The position numbers and the translations under genes are program-made. From Torymus aiolomorphi (Eukaryota > Arthropoda > Insecta > Hymenoptera > Torymidae): DNA of 64,000 nucleotides. Numbering within the stretch: position 1 is the stretch's first letter; the number at the start of each line of letters is the position of its first letter. The notes below the pieces were generated by a model, which saw only the letters and a list, made by a program, of their open reading frames with translations, had not been told where the DNA came from and made no database searches. Positions 30,876 through 60,945 of this stretch are shown piece after piece. Location of the stretch: NCBI GenBank assembly GCA_036365515.1, contig CM070873.1:87565948-87629947 (forward strand), in the 5' to 3' direction.

Positions 30876-31687
30876 TCTATATAAACTTGTCCTTTGACCC
30901 GTTTGACTACAGCTATTGCTTTATATTTTCGGAGCGCCGCGGCTAACAAGTTTGTCCCCGACAGTCGTTTAAGCGATTTTTCCTAAAATAGAAAGTACCG
31001 AGAGTTCGGAGGCGTTGATCGAGCCGCATTATTGCTGCGATTAAAAAAGCAACTCGGTCAGCATCAGTAGTTTTGAGCGGGTGTTCTTTCGCTTTTACAC
31101 AGGTTTTTTATTAGGTACACATGCAGTGTCTCGCGAGCTTGAGCGGGAGCATCCCCTGAAGCGATCAGCCGCGAGCCGCGACACCGGGGAGGGGACGCCG
31201 GTCGGGCGTCGGGAGACTGATCGCGCCATTGACTGGCCGGCGTCGGCGGGAGAAGAGCCATGAGCTAATAGAAATGTTGCTGCAGATAGGCGAAAACTGG
31301 GACCAACAGCTGCATGAATGGACGGATGCGCAAGAGACATATACATATATAGGTGGCTATAGGCATAGGTGGTCTCTCCCTCTCCGGCTCTGGCCTCCTG
31401 CTGCCTGCAGCAATCAGCAGCATGCGGCGGCTGGCGGCACAGTCGCAAGTAGAGCGTGGAAGAGCGAGGTGAGCGGTCTCGCGGCACGCTGCTCCGGGAG
31501 CCCCTCTCTCCCGCTGCACATATACATGCGCCGGAGGATTACGCGGCGTGCGCTCGCCGCCGCCGCCGCCGCCGCCACCGATCCCGACCGACTGCGCGAG
31601 GACCGTAGCAGACGCGCCGGAGTGAAAGCTGCCGCCGGAAACACGGACGAGCTGGCCATTTTGCATTTTTCCCGTTGACCAGCAGAG
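30876..31687 (+). promoter_or_regulatory. Probable promoter and non-coding first exon of PKD
   Basis: A TATA-like TCTATATAAAC (30876-30886) precedes about 800 bp of GC-rich sequence with a (GCC)n run (31555-31577). It ends in a strong donor, CCAGCAGAG|GTGAGC, at 31687/31688. The PKD coding start lies 8 kb downstream right after an acceptor, so at least one upstream untranslated exon must exist and this is a good candidate. The several overlapping open frames on both strands here are typical of GC-rich DNA and do not resemble known proteins. Confidence 0.4.
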
Positions 31688-32310
31688 GTGAGCACTTGCC
31701 TCTTGGCGCCGATACCCACTCTGCTCTTTACATACTGACCAGCCTCCATCTGACTTTATTTTCTGCTACTGCCGCCCTCGCACCTACTTTTTACTTTTTT
31801 TTTATATATCAGCGTGTAGTGTTATTACTTCAAACGTCAATTCTTCTCTCAATATCTACATGGCGCACACAGTTGATGGAAGGGTTATCTCAAATTCAAA
31901 TTCAAAATAAGATTTTTCAAAATAATTTATAACTATATATATTTGAATTTATAATCACTCCTAAATTTTTTTGGGCTTCTCAATTGGATGATTAGTTTTA
32001 ATAATTTTTTTAAAAATTTTTCACTTTTGCAAATATACAGCTATGAATTATTGTAAACAAATACATAAGACACTTCGAGCGGAAGAAACATTTTTCTATT
32101 AATTACTTGGTACTTTTTATTAAGATCATCAGGAACCTGCGTGCTTAATATAACTTCCAAAAGTTTTGAAACCAAACAAATTGTTTGTTTTCACTCGTTT
32201 TTGAGAAAATATTGCACTTTCTGCATTGTATTTATTTGATTTATTTGAATTGAAGGGCCGAACACACGATTCAAATGGGTGACTTTTGGGTTGAGAATCC
32301 AGTGCATATT
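31688..32310. other. Gene-free stretch
   Basis: AT-rich sequence following the putative donor; presumably PKD 5' intron. No repeat recognised. Confidence 0.4.
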
Positions 32311-33026
32311 ATACTTGCAGGAGAGGATCTAACCTGCGGGAAAAGTATTTTAGCGGGCGTTGGAGAGTCGATTTCTGGTACTTAAAAATGAAGCCCAGTG
32401 CTGACAATTTCATCCGATGGGCCCTTTTTATTGAGATATGGGCAATTTAATCTCAAATATCCTCTATTTCGGTAAAAAATGATGTCTCTTCTATTGAGTG
32501 TCACATTGCAAATATTTATGATACGAAAATGAGCAAAAAATATTATAAAAGTAGACAGTAACAGCTAAAATTTAAGCCCTGATTCGTTAAAAAATATTGA
32601 TTTTTTAGGAAGTTACAAGCAATTAAAGATAGCGTACGAAAATGGTTAAAAATACGATCCATTTAATCGATTAAAATGAAGACAAATTTTTAACCATTTT
32701 CTTACGCTATCTTTGATTGCTTGTAACTTCATGAAAAATCAATATTTTCTAATGAATCAGGGCTTTAATTTTAGCTTTTACTGTCTACTTTTATAATCTT
32801 TTTTGCTCGTTTTCGTATCATAAATATTTGCAATGTGACACTCAATAGAATATACATCATTTTTTAACGAAATAGAGGATATTTGAGATTAAATTGCCTA
32901 TATCTCAAGAAAAAGGGCCCATTGGATGAAATTGTCAGCACTGAGCTTCATTTTTAGGTACCTGAAATCGACTCTTCAATGCCCGCTAAAATCCGTTTCC
33001 CGCAGGTTAGACCCTCTCCTTGTTAG
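32311..33026. mobile_element. Foldback, TIR AGGAGAGGRTCTAACCTGCG (copy 1)
   Basis: The left arm AACCTGCGGGAAAAGTATTT, AGAGTCGATTTCTGG and GGGCCCTTTTT pairs with the right arm almost throughout; the central loop is near 32660-32690 (AATGGTTAAAAATACG and mirror). The right end reads TCTCCTTGTTAGT. A second copy at 45012-49203 is interrupted by a hAT element. No coding sequence. Confidence 0.82.
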
Positions 33027-33027
33027 T

Positions 33028-33940
33028 CATCTAAAAAAATTATGTTTGGGAACAGTTTTGTTTCGCAAAAGTTTGGGAAAACTTATGCAATGAGACAGTC
33101 CCGAACTTTCCAATTCACGATAGAACGTTGTCAATAAGTTTGACAAACCTTTCGCAAAGTTTTCATCAATTAATTTTGTAAGTGATGAAGTTATTGGAAA
33201 TTGTATGCCACAAGTTGGTTACGATAATTCTTATTATCTCGAATCAGAGTTCAAGATACGTTTGTCGCTAAACTTTGCAAAAGTTAAACAAACCTTAGAA
33301 AAGTTAAAAAATAATTTTTTAAATTTTATATGTACTTATAACCCGGACCTTATTTTTTAATCAGAAACACATCCTACTGAAGTGTTATCAGACGCCACGT
33401 GTCGTTCGGCGGTAGTATTTTATTGGTATGAAATCTTTCGAAAAATAAGTTTTTGTTTTGATTCTTTAACTATTTCTGCTTTCATATTGGTGTTAATCAG
33501 TAACGGGAGCTTGGGGTGCGCTTGTCAGTATACATCTAAATATATAAATATTTACAGTGGTACTCGTATAATTTGCAGAGACCAGGACTTGAACTCAGTT
33601 CTTCCGATTGCTGCCTAGTTCTTCGCTCTTATACCAATGCGACACCGCAAGCTCCCGTAAAATTAATTAATAGAAACTTTTCGAAAGTTTAACCAACGTT
33701 CGAAAATCTTAAACTCTCATTCAAATTCGAGATATACTAAGAATAAGCTCATACAAATTGTGCCATACATCTCTTAAACTTCATCATTTCAAAAATTAAT
33801 TGATGAAATCTTGGCGAAAGGTTCGTCAAACTTTTTGAAAACGTTCTGTCATGAATTGCGAATTTTGTCACGGTCTCAACCCAACTGTTAAAATCTAACT
33901 TTTCCTAAACGTCTCTCAAAGGTAATTTTTTTAGGTGATG
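33028..33940. mobile_element. Foldback, TIR CAYCTAAAAAAATTA
   Basis: The arms share TTGGGAA/TTCC, CACGATAGAACGTT/AACGTTCTGTCATG, CAAACCTTTCGC/GCGAAAGGTTCG and ATCAATTAATTTT. Pairing is moderate (many mismatches), so this copy is older. It starts directly after the foldback at 32311-33026. The loop holds a SINE-like sequence. Confidence 0.65.
33496..33660 (-). mobile_element. tRNA-like SINE fragment, minus strand
   Basis: On the minus strand GGTGTCGCATTGGTATAAGA (box A-like) and GAGTTCAAGTCCTGG (box B-like) are about 35 bp apart. ACGGGAGCTTG occurs at both ends in opposite orientation (33500 and 33649). The stems do not form a proper cloverleaf, so it is read as a SINE or tRNA relic. Confidence 0.5.
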
Positions 33941-33944
33941 GGAG

Positions 33945-34785
33945 ACAGCAAATATCCACAATTAAGTTAGACAATTTAAATATTTCAATAACATGTTTCA
34001 TAAAAATGTATAGTGCAAGAATGCCACTTTAATTTAATAATATTAGCCGAAAGTGCTTTTTTTCTGACCGGCGATATACTATTTTTGAACATTAAGGTGC
34101 AAAATTTGACTTTTGATGCCTGTTTAGTGGGCGCAAAGTAAAGCTCTTTCAAAATGCAAAAAAAAACTGAAATAAAGAGTTTACTTTGCGCCCTTGCGCC
34201 CTAGGGCGAGCAATCGACCACTTTAAACCCTATATAGGTTAAAACACATAGTATACGCAGCATGGGCGCATGGCTGTACTCGCCCACGTCTCTATTATTG
34301 TCACTCTCTTCGCTCGGGAGACAAACTCGACGCGGGCGAGAATCACCTACTTTGCACGCTTGTTGCGTAATATGCTAATTTTAAATTTAGGAAGCGACGT
34401 ACTTGGACTATGCAGGTTGTGTACGTATGTACAATATGTGTCGATTTGTGAACAACGATAAAGCATTCCGCGCATGCGTAAGTGGCAACAAAGGCAAATA
34501 AATATTTTATATTGTAAAATCCATTTGCCTTCGGAGCATTATCGCGCTTTTTGATCTGATAATTTTTGTTAGTTGAAGTTTTTTTATAGATGCTTTTTTT
34601 GTGTTACTGATATTTTTTTTTTTTAATAACTTGATATTGTGTTATAGAAACAAATTAAAAAACAGTCACTTTCGGTGGTCTGTGTAGGCGTAAATTAGAG
34701 TAAAAGATCCAGTAGATAGACGGTCACCAGTAGATAGACGAATCACTGTTTAATTAATAAGTAACTTGAACTTTTAAGCCAAACT
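33945..34785. other. Gene-free stretch
   Basis: Apart from the 62-bp hairpin and a duplicated CAGTAGATAGACG (34710-34741), nothing is recognised. The inverse CTATCTATT lies beyond the next element (35841 and 35892), suggesting that a former short palindrome was split. Confidence 0.4.
34131..34192. repeat. 62-bp hairpin
   Basis: GGGCGCAAAGTAAAGCTCTTT pairs with AAAGAGTTTACTTTGCGCCC (one bulge); the loop is A-rich. Origin unknown. Confidence 0.7.
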
Positions 34786-35793
34786 ACACTGAGAAAAATG
34801 TTGTAGTAAATTTTATTATAACTGTAATAAAAATTACTATAATGTATAGGAAGGGTGAGATATATACACTTTATGCTGCATTTTTATTATAATTGTATGA
34901 ATAATTACAAAATTTCTTGTAATTTTTATGACAGTTGTTGATTAGAAAGTATTACGAAATAAAAGAAAAATTGCTATACACATAGCAAAAACTGTGATAT
35001 AATAAAATTTATAATATATGCTTTTAATTTTTATTAGAATAGAATATAAATTTTATTTCGTAGCGTTTAAATTTTATTTTGTAGCGTATAAATTTTATTT
35101 TGTAGCGTATTAAAAATTACTATAAACATAGTAAAAAGTGCCACATTCAAAAATTGCTACAGGCCATAAGAAAGTTTGCTATCCAACATAGTAAAAATTG
35201 CTACAACATTAGTACTTTCTGCGCAGATCAAGGCGCCCACGTGTCTGATTGAGGTTATGTTTCTACGGGAATTTCATTTTGTCTTGCTTTTAAGTTTACA
35301 AAACATTCAAAACCTTACTTCAATTATTTTATTTTTATATTATGCACATTAATGATAAGTTTCTTTGTGTTATCAAAGTTATTTATTGTCATTATTTAAT
35401 ATTATCTGAAATTTTCTTGAAATCGATGGTTTGACATGTACAAGTTCCAAAATTTTACACTCAAGAATCCTATTTGGGTAAGTGGTTAGCGCGTCCGATT
35501 GCCGCGGTGAAGGTTGCAGGTTCGATCCCAACGCTCGTAAAAAAAAATATTTTTATTTATCATTTTAATTTATTTTCACATTAAATATTGTATGATTAGA
35601 GTCTGAAAATAGTTCTGAAAACAGGAAGAACGAGAAAAAATTTAATTTTTTGAAATTTAAGGTCATTCATAAAAATTACTATGTTGCATAGCAAAAATTG
35701 TTATAATTTCGATTTGTCCCTCCATTCCTACAAAATATAGTAATTTTTCTTATATTTATAATAAATTTTACTACAACATTTCTCTCAGTGTAT
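34786..35793. mobile_element. Foldback, TIR CACTGAGARAAATGTTGTAG
   Basis: Ends CACTGAGAAAAATGTTGTAG (left) and the inverse of CACTGAGAGAAATGTTGTAG (right), with TA on both flanks. Subterminal fields carry AAAATTGCTA, AAAAATTACTATA and TAGTAAAAATTGCTAC words. It contains a tRNA-like sequence (35465-35540). A similar end (CACTGAGAAAAATATTTAT) occurs alone at 60720. Confidence 0.72.
35465..35540 (+). repeat. tRNA-like sequence within a foldback
   Basis: GTAAGTGGTTAGCGCGTCCG (box A) and GCAGGTTCGATCCCAACGCT (box B), with A-rich sequence after. The acceptor stem ends do not pair (GGGTAAG against CTCGTAA), so it is a SINE head or tRNA pseudogene. Confidence 0.55.
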
Positions 35794-35799
35794 ATATTT

Positions 35800-36599
35800 T
35801 ATTTAGAAGAAGAATCAAAATTAACTGAATATAATTTTTTATTACGGCCTATCTATTAACAGTAAGTTGTATCATTAATTAAAAGGTGATCTATCTATTG
35901 GAATGTCATCTGCTCTATTGGGTAGTTTACATAATTTGCATTCAGCGGAAATACTTTACACGTCCAACTATTTACCACTTTCTAGTCTTTGAGAAAAGTC
36001 TTTTTAAAATCTTTAATGTTTAGGGGAAAAATATACTTATAGCAGTTTTTATAAGGGTAATATTGATGACGGGCGGAAAAAAGACAATATTTTGACGAGT
36101 TCGTAAGCATAGCCGTGTCAAGTATTGTTTTCTGTAAAAAGAAATGTGAAACTCTTTTGTGTTCGAGTTATAAATAGAAAGCATGATGTTTCAATCAGTT
36201 ATTTTTGTATGTATTCTGTCATTCCTGGGCTCGGTATTTCATTATTTTAAGTATATATGTATGGATGTAACTTTAACAAATGTACGAAATAAAAACAATT
36301 ATTGGAATAAAAATGTAAAAATCAATGGCTGCTAACTACAACGACACGGTACAGGGATATTGATTGTTCTCGTTATACCTACAAATGTACCTATATCATT
36401 ATGTGTTCGACTGGATTTTGCCGCCATCTGGTTACTAATTAAAATCTGTCAGTTGATGAAAAGCCATTATTTTATTTAATTCAAAATAATAATATCGAAA
36501 GTGATTGAACAATATAAAAATAAGTAAGGAAGATTTGATTTAATGTCAAAGATGTATTAAGCAAAGTGCTTCAGAGTGATTTTCATAAATCAAAAGAAA
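35800..36599. other. Gene-free AT-rich stretch
   Basis: No repeat or gene recognised. Confidence 0.4.
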
Positions 36600-37094
36600 C
36601 CCATATGGAAAAAAACAAGTGTAGCAAATCGTAATAAACTATACGATAAACTGTAGAAAACCGTAAGAAACTGTACAAAACTGTACAAAAGTGTTGGTTT
36701 TCGGACAGTTTGCATGGTTAATTTCTACAGTTTAATACGTTTTCGTACGGTTTCGTACAGTTTTGTACAGTTTCCTACATTTACTATTTCGACAGGAAAA
36801 ATTTGTTATAATATGCAAAAAATTTACAAATGTCAATAAAATGTATGAAATTATATAAGTACGAATTCGTAAATAAATGTACAAAACTGTAAGATTCATT
36901 AAAATTTACGGAAATGTACGTTTTCGTATATTTTCTTATACGTTTTCATATATTTAAGTTTTTAAAAATGTACAAAAATGTACAAAATCGTAGAAATGTT
37001 GTCCGAAAACCAACAGTTTCCTACACTTTCCTACATTTTCCTACAATTCCCTACGCTTTCCTATGATTTCCTACATTTATTATTTCCATATGGG
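36600..37094. mobile_element. Foldback with TACAAAACTGTA motif field
   Basis: The ends CCCATATGGAAA and (inverted) CCCATATGGAAATAA bound 495 bp. Both halves are fields of short words: AAACTGTAC, GTACAAAACTGTAC, TTTCCTACA and TTTTCGTA. GTTGGTTTTCGGACA is mirrored by TGTCCGAAAACCAACA. No target duplication was resolved. Confidence 0.75.
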
Positions 37095-37900
37095 AAGCTG
37101 ATTGATACCCACTTTATTATCAAACGTCTTGAAAGATCTATTTAATAAAATTATTGATGACATTAAACGGCATTATTAAAGTTGCATGGTACATAATTAC
37201 ACAGGCTCGAAGTATGAAATCGGTTTCTTAATGATTGGCGCCTCCCATTAGACTCGAAATTATATATGTAATAGGAAAAACCCAGGTGTATGTAGGCGAC
37301 TAGCTATGTATATCATATCGAATCCTTCTCTATAGATAGTAACATACTATACGTATATAGACGCAGCCCTCATGTACGCGCGACGGCACTCTCATATCGC
37401 TGGACATCACAATGCAAGCCGAAATAAATCTGTTCTGAAGAACATTTATTAACACGCAAAAGCAATCTGCACCTTTTTTCGTGCATTTGATATTCATTAT
37501 CGCATCAATATAATACTTGCTATCAATTTATTAAAAAGAAAACAGCCGAAGCACATGCACTCTTCTCGCGACCAGTTAAGCCTGCTCGTCTTTGCCTTAT
37601 ACTTCATTTATCGTTGATTAGTTGAATGTTATAGGCAAATAGTATATAACATGACTCTAATTACTAGAAACAAGGAAAAGCCATTGCGGAGCATTTGTAT
37701 AGAAGCGATAAGATAAAAGTGAGTATTAACCATGGCATTCGACACCCCCATCGCTGAGGACAATTATTGCTGTAATGTAATGAGTTATAGATATTACACC
37801 ACGATAAGCCTTGGCAAAGAAGCGTGCGACGACGCGCTTACTTACATATCTTACGTGATATAAGTACCAATTTATACCATACGCCTAAGTATACAGCATG
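37095..37900. other. Gene-free stretch upstream of the second PKD first-exon candidate
   Basis: Moderate GC, no repeat. Short TATA-like stretches occur near 37355, without a clear start site. Confidence 0.35.
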
Positions 37901-38366
37901 CGGCGCTATGCGAAAAACTTTGCGCGTGTCGAGCGCGAGAGAGAACGCAAAGAAAAAGCTCTATAGCTCCAGCCTCCAGCATCCGTGTGCGCAAGCGAGA
38001 CGCCAGAAAGTGGAAGAGAAGGGGAGAGCGGGAGAGGAGACTGGAGAGTGCGAGAGAGAGAAAAAGAGAGAGAGAGAGGACACACATATACACGAACGGA
38101 TCACGTACACTTACCGGGCGGCCGAGATAATGAACAATCGACCGCCAAAGGACCAGCGGCGTCTCCTCGTTGCTTGCGAGGAGAAAACTCTCGGAATGTA
38201 AAGGATTGCGACGACGAGTGTGGACACGGACGGACGGGGATAAAGAGAATAAGAGAGAGAGAAGAGAGGAAGAGAGAGACAAGTGTCCGCAAAGGAGTCG
38301 GAGGCGCGTACGCGAGAGAGCCACGTTTATCAGCCGAACGAGAGGGAGGGGGAAGAGAGGGGCAAG
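37901..38366 (+). promoter_or_regulatory. Alternative non-coding first exon of PKD (candidate)
   Basis: A GC- and GA-rich block (GAGAGAGAGA runs at 38050-38090 and 38245-38275) ends with the near-consensus donor GGCAAG|GTGAGT at 38366/38367. It lies 1.35 kb upstream of the acceptor before the PKD start. Overlapping frames on both strands have Arg/Glu- or Ser/Leu-rich low-complexity translations and are not convincing proteins. Confidence 0.4.
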
Positions 38367-39718
38367 GTGAGTTGTTGTGAATTATTTTCTCACTCCGCCT
38401 GTTAGCGTAAAATTTGCGCTTAGCTGTTAAAACAATCCTATGAGCGGTCGCGGCTCTTACATTGAACATCGCTCTATTTTTGTAGCGATGGCCATGCACG
38501 GTCCTCGCGGAGGAAATTGCCGAAATCAAACTAATTTTCAGAGTCGCATAAGTGCAGATAATTCCCAAGCCAAACTTTCGAGATACAATTTCGTGAAATG
38601 TTTGCAGGAATTTCTCACTTCCTAAAGACATCGCACGGACGTAACCTTTCGCGTTAAATAAGTAAGGTTCCTAATCTATTGGGTTTTTTAACTCAACGCT
38701 TATGACGGTTAGTTCGTTAGCTAAAAATTAAAGATTAGCGCAATCGTGGAGCTCCAGCTTTTTCCGCATGCTGCGGCGCGTCCAGGCCAAAATTCGCTAT
38801 CCGCGCGACGAGAGAGCCGCCGCCGCCGCCACAGAAAAGAGAGAGAGGAGATGCTTGGCTGCTTGCTTACCTGCCTGTCTGAGTTAACTGTAAAATGTCA
38901 TCGACGACGAATGTGTGTCATAGTGGGCTAGTTTTCAGACTCGGCGCTCTTCGCTTGCCGGATTCCATCAACGTCTTGCTTTGCCTTTATTTTGAACAGT
39001 TTCTGCCTGTACCCAACTCTGTTTCCTGCCTATATTGTGCTGCTTAACTCATTGATCTTTTTTGGCCACTTAATCATTGTCAAATTCAACACAAATGGTC
39101 CTAAGTGTGTGGAAAAAGCAAAACTTCCAAGCCTGTGCTTAATGTGAGTAAAGAGCAAAATTTGAAGCTGCACAGTTTTTGTTCTGATTTGTATAAACTT
39201 TTGTTACACAAATACTTTCACTGCCAGTGCTCTCATATTCTTCATCGTTGGACAAACGGTAAAGTTTACGTGAGATTTCATCATACAACAGACATTCCTG
39301 TATTAGTATTGTTTTAAGTGATTTTATTTATTGACACATTGGCTGAAGATCATTGTATTCACTGTGAATTCAATAGTTTATCCAATATGGAAAGCATTGA
39401 ATCACGTCCAGGCGTTAACTTGTTTAGAGGATTTATCTGAAAATGAATCTCAAAGCTCTTTATGTTTGACTCTGCTTTGTTCCAAGGGAACTTTGAAATC
39501 CATTAAATTTCATTTGAATCAATATAAACATATCTATAAATAAAATTAATCATTCAATTTTAATGCAATATTACATTGCTGTAGTAGATAAATAATTTAT
39601 TATATTTTGGAAAAATTTATATTTTAATTCAACATGTAACTCAACAACTTTTTTTTTAAAGCAAAAGAATTTAACTATTATATCAAAATACTTATTCAAT
39701 TAAATTTATTTTTTCCAG
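38367..39718. other. Probable PKD 5' intron
   Basis: Between the candidate donor and the acceptor TTTTTTCCAG (ending 39718). A (GCC)n run at 38818-38831 is present. The frames at 39105-39540 do not resemble known proteins. No transposon boundary recognised. Confidence 0.4.
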
Positions 39719-39732
39719 TGAATGCAGATAGG

Positions 39733-58284
<18,552 letters not shown>

Positions 58285-60940
58285 TACCTATCATGAATGC
58301 CAAATCAATAAATTTACTTCTTTATATATGCTTCGAAGTACCAAAAATCAAAATCGTCATGTTTTTAAAGACATTAAAAAATTCATAAAAGTTATTATTT
58401 CGAATAGTTATGAAAAATAATTTTTTTACGAATTTTTAAATGTTAACTAAATTTTAAGGACTGTCTTTAAAGGTATTTAAATTATGAAGATATAAAAATT
58501 AAATTTAAATAGATAAATATTATTAATGATGATTTGTGATTGTGTTTGCTTTGAAAATTTTACTAATATTTTACAATTCATACACAAAAAATATTTTCTT
58601 TATTAACGCAGAAGCTATAAACTAACAATTATTATATGTACATAGAATTGTCTAGGACTGTAATGTCAAAAAAATTATAAGCAAATGAATAATTAATTTT
58701 TATAATTAAAAAGCCTTGCAATAATATTTTTGCAAGAAAAAGAAGTGTGACTTTTAGAAAACGGTAATAATTCTTATTTAGAAAGACTTATGGACTATAA
58801 ATTAAAATATCTTTATTGTTTTTATGAATATGGAACTGCGAAGACCTGAACTTCGATAATAGGTGGTTAGAAAATATGCATAAAAAACGGGAAAATAATT
58901 ATGAACAATAATAGTTTTATTCATTGGTCGCGGATATTGAATAAAATAATGTTTTAGTAGTCACAAGAGTGCGTATATTTTTTCTTAGAAGAATTAGCAA
59001 ACAATATTAAAGTAATTGGATGAAACGACATGTTTAAAAAAAAAGTTTTATACCGTAGAGCAAAATTTACTAACTTTACTAATTTCGAACAAAATTATCG
59101 TTAAATTCGTATATTAAATGAAAATGTTATTAAATAACTGCTTACATTATCTAAATATGTAATTCAATATTTATTCTAGATTAATTTCAAAAGAAGTACT
59201 TAATAAAATACTTCAACTAAATTTTTTAATTTTTTTTTATTTATTTTTTTTTATTTATTTTTTTTTTATTTATTTTTTCTATAGTACTAAGACTTTTTTT
59301 TACATCATATTAGATTTGTTTACATAGACTACGGTATAGTCTCGAAGTGGAATTCATTTCTTAGATTATCTGTTACTAATTTATTTATATTTTTTTTATT
59401 TAATCTTTATTACACACATAACGAGCGTCAATACTCTTTGTGAATTATAAAATATTATTTGTAACAGCTTTACGTGTTTTAATGTACACATATATTTATA
59501 CGAACATTATACATTTTTTTTATTTCTTGTATTAGTAAAAATATTTTGTACAAAAATAAAGCATTTTAACATAATAAATCAGTTTTTGCATGCCCTCATT
59601 TCGTATGTTGATTACATTGTAAAATATTTTGATCCTCTAAAATTTGTACATTTTTTAATTATTTAACTTATTTCTTTTTAAATTTGCGTTGTAAAATGCA
59701 ATAATTTTTTGTACAAAATACTTTTGCTTAGGCAGTAATAAATACTATTGCATTTATAAAAAAAAATTACGACTCTAAACACTTAAATTACACATACAAT
59801 TTCTTTATTGTTATTTATTATGTGTTATCAATTTTTCTGTTAATATAACTATGTCATTCTGACATTCACTTAAAATCCAAATTATGTATGCATATATATT
59901 TGGAATACCTTACACTTTATGCTACGTTTGAAATCCCTATTTAATAATATTTACAAATACAAGAATTATTATTAATTAATATTCGACTACTTTTTTTAGT
60001 ATTTTTATAATATCCTTTATTAAACATTCTTGGGGCAATGTTTTTAATGTAGTAAAAATTTTTTAGTTCAATATTTAAGATTATCTATCATTATTGTGGT
60101 GATACTGATTATTAGTTAATGGAATTAAAAATTAATATCAATTTTACTGTGTAGATAATAAAAATTTATATTTAAGACCATGTAAAGGAACAGTTTGTCG
60201 CCGAAGTACATAATTTATCGAAGTGTCAAAACGAAATAATGTGAATCGTACAAAGTTTACAAATTTGCGGAGAATCGATAACAAATGTGGTACAAAGTGA
60301 CAAAGATTTTGTCTTTATGGAAGATGGCCTAATTAGATAGGAGAGTGATCAATTTTACATAAATCGTGTTTTGAAATGTAGGATAGGTAGGTAGATCTAT
60401 AAATATTTGTGAAACGTATAAGATCATCATATTTAAGAAGTTTTTCACTGATCTTCGACATCGAATCAAATTATATTATTACTAGGCATAGAGCATATAA
60501 TTATAACAGTATTATCTAAGATTATTCAAATGGTTATATACACATACAACAAAAATTGTACTTATCTTTCTGTAAGGAAAGGATATCATAATAAACAATT
60601 TTTTACTCTCGAATTTCAATGTTCTTTACATATTTTCATATTTTTTTCATTGCTATTTTATTAAATACTTTACAAACTACGAATACGCTAGAAATTAGAT
60701 TTTGTTGTTGAAAAATAATCACTGAGAAAAATATTTATTTGATTTAAAAGTAACCCCTTTCACTCAAGAGGATATTCTTTTTGGATAAGTCCTTACAATT
60801 TGATTTATCTGATCCAAGAGAAAGTCCTTTTGTATGAGAAGGAAACCTCTTGGTACAAAAAAAATCCTTCAATGACATTTACTTACTGCTTATTATTATA
60901 TAAAAATTAATAATATAATTTTTTTAGTAATTTATAAATT
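58285..60940. other. Gene-free AT-rich stretch
   Basis: No gene. Poly-T blocks with TTTATT units occur at 59225-59280. A lone CACTGAGAAAAATATTTAT (60720) matches the TIR of the foldback at 34786, and GAGARAGTCCTTTT-like words follow at 60765-60865. No second end was found. Confidence 0.5.
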
Positions 60941-60945
60941 ATATG

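Noticed and set aside
31064..31932. Several overlapping frames of 65-149 codons on both strands
   Set aside because: GC-rich DNA has few stops; compositions are low-complexity and no family was recognised. A non-coding PKD first exon explains the block better.
35465..35540. Functional tRNA gene
   Set aside because: Acceptor-stem ends do not pair; it sits inside a foldback element.
37824..38631. Frames of 125-176 codons on both strands
   Set aside because: GA-rich low complexity gives Arg/Glu on one strand and Ser/Leu on the other; no domain seen, and the strong donor suggests a non-coding exon.
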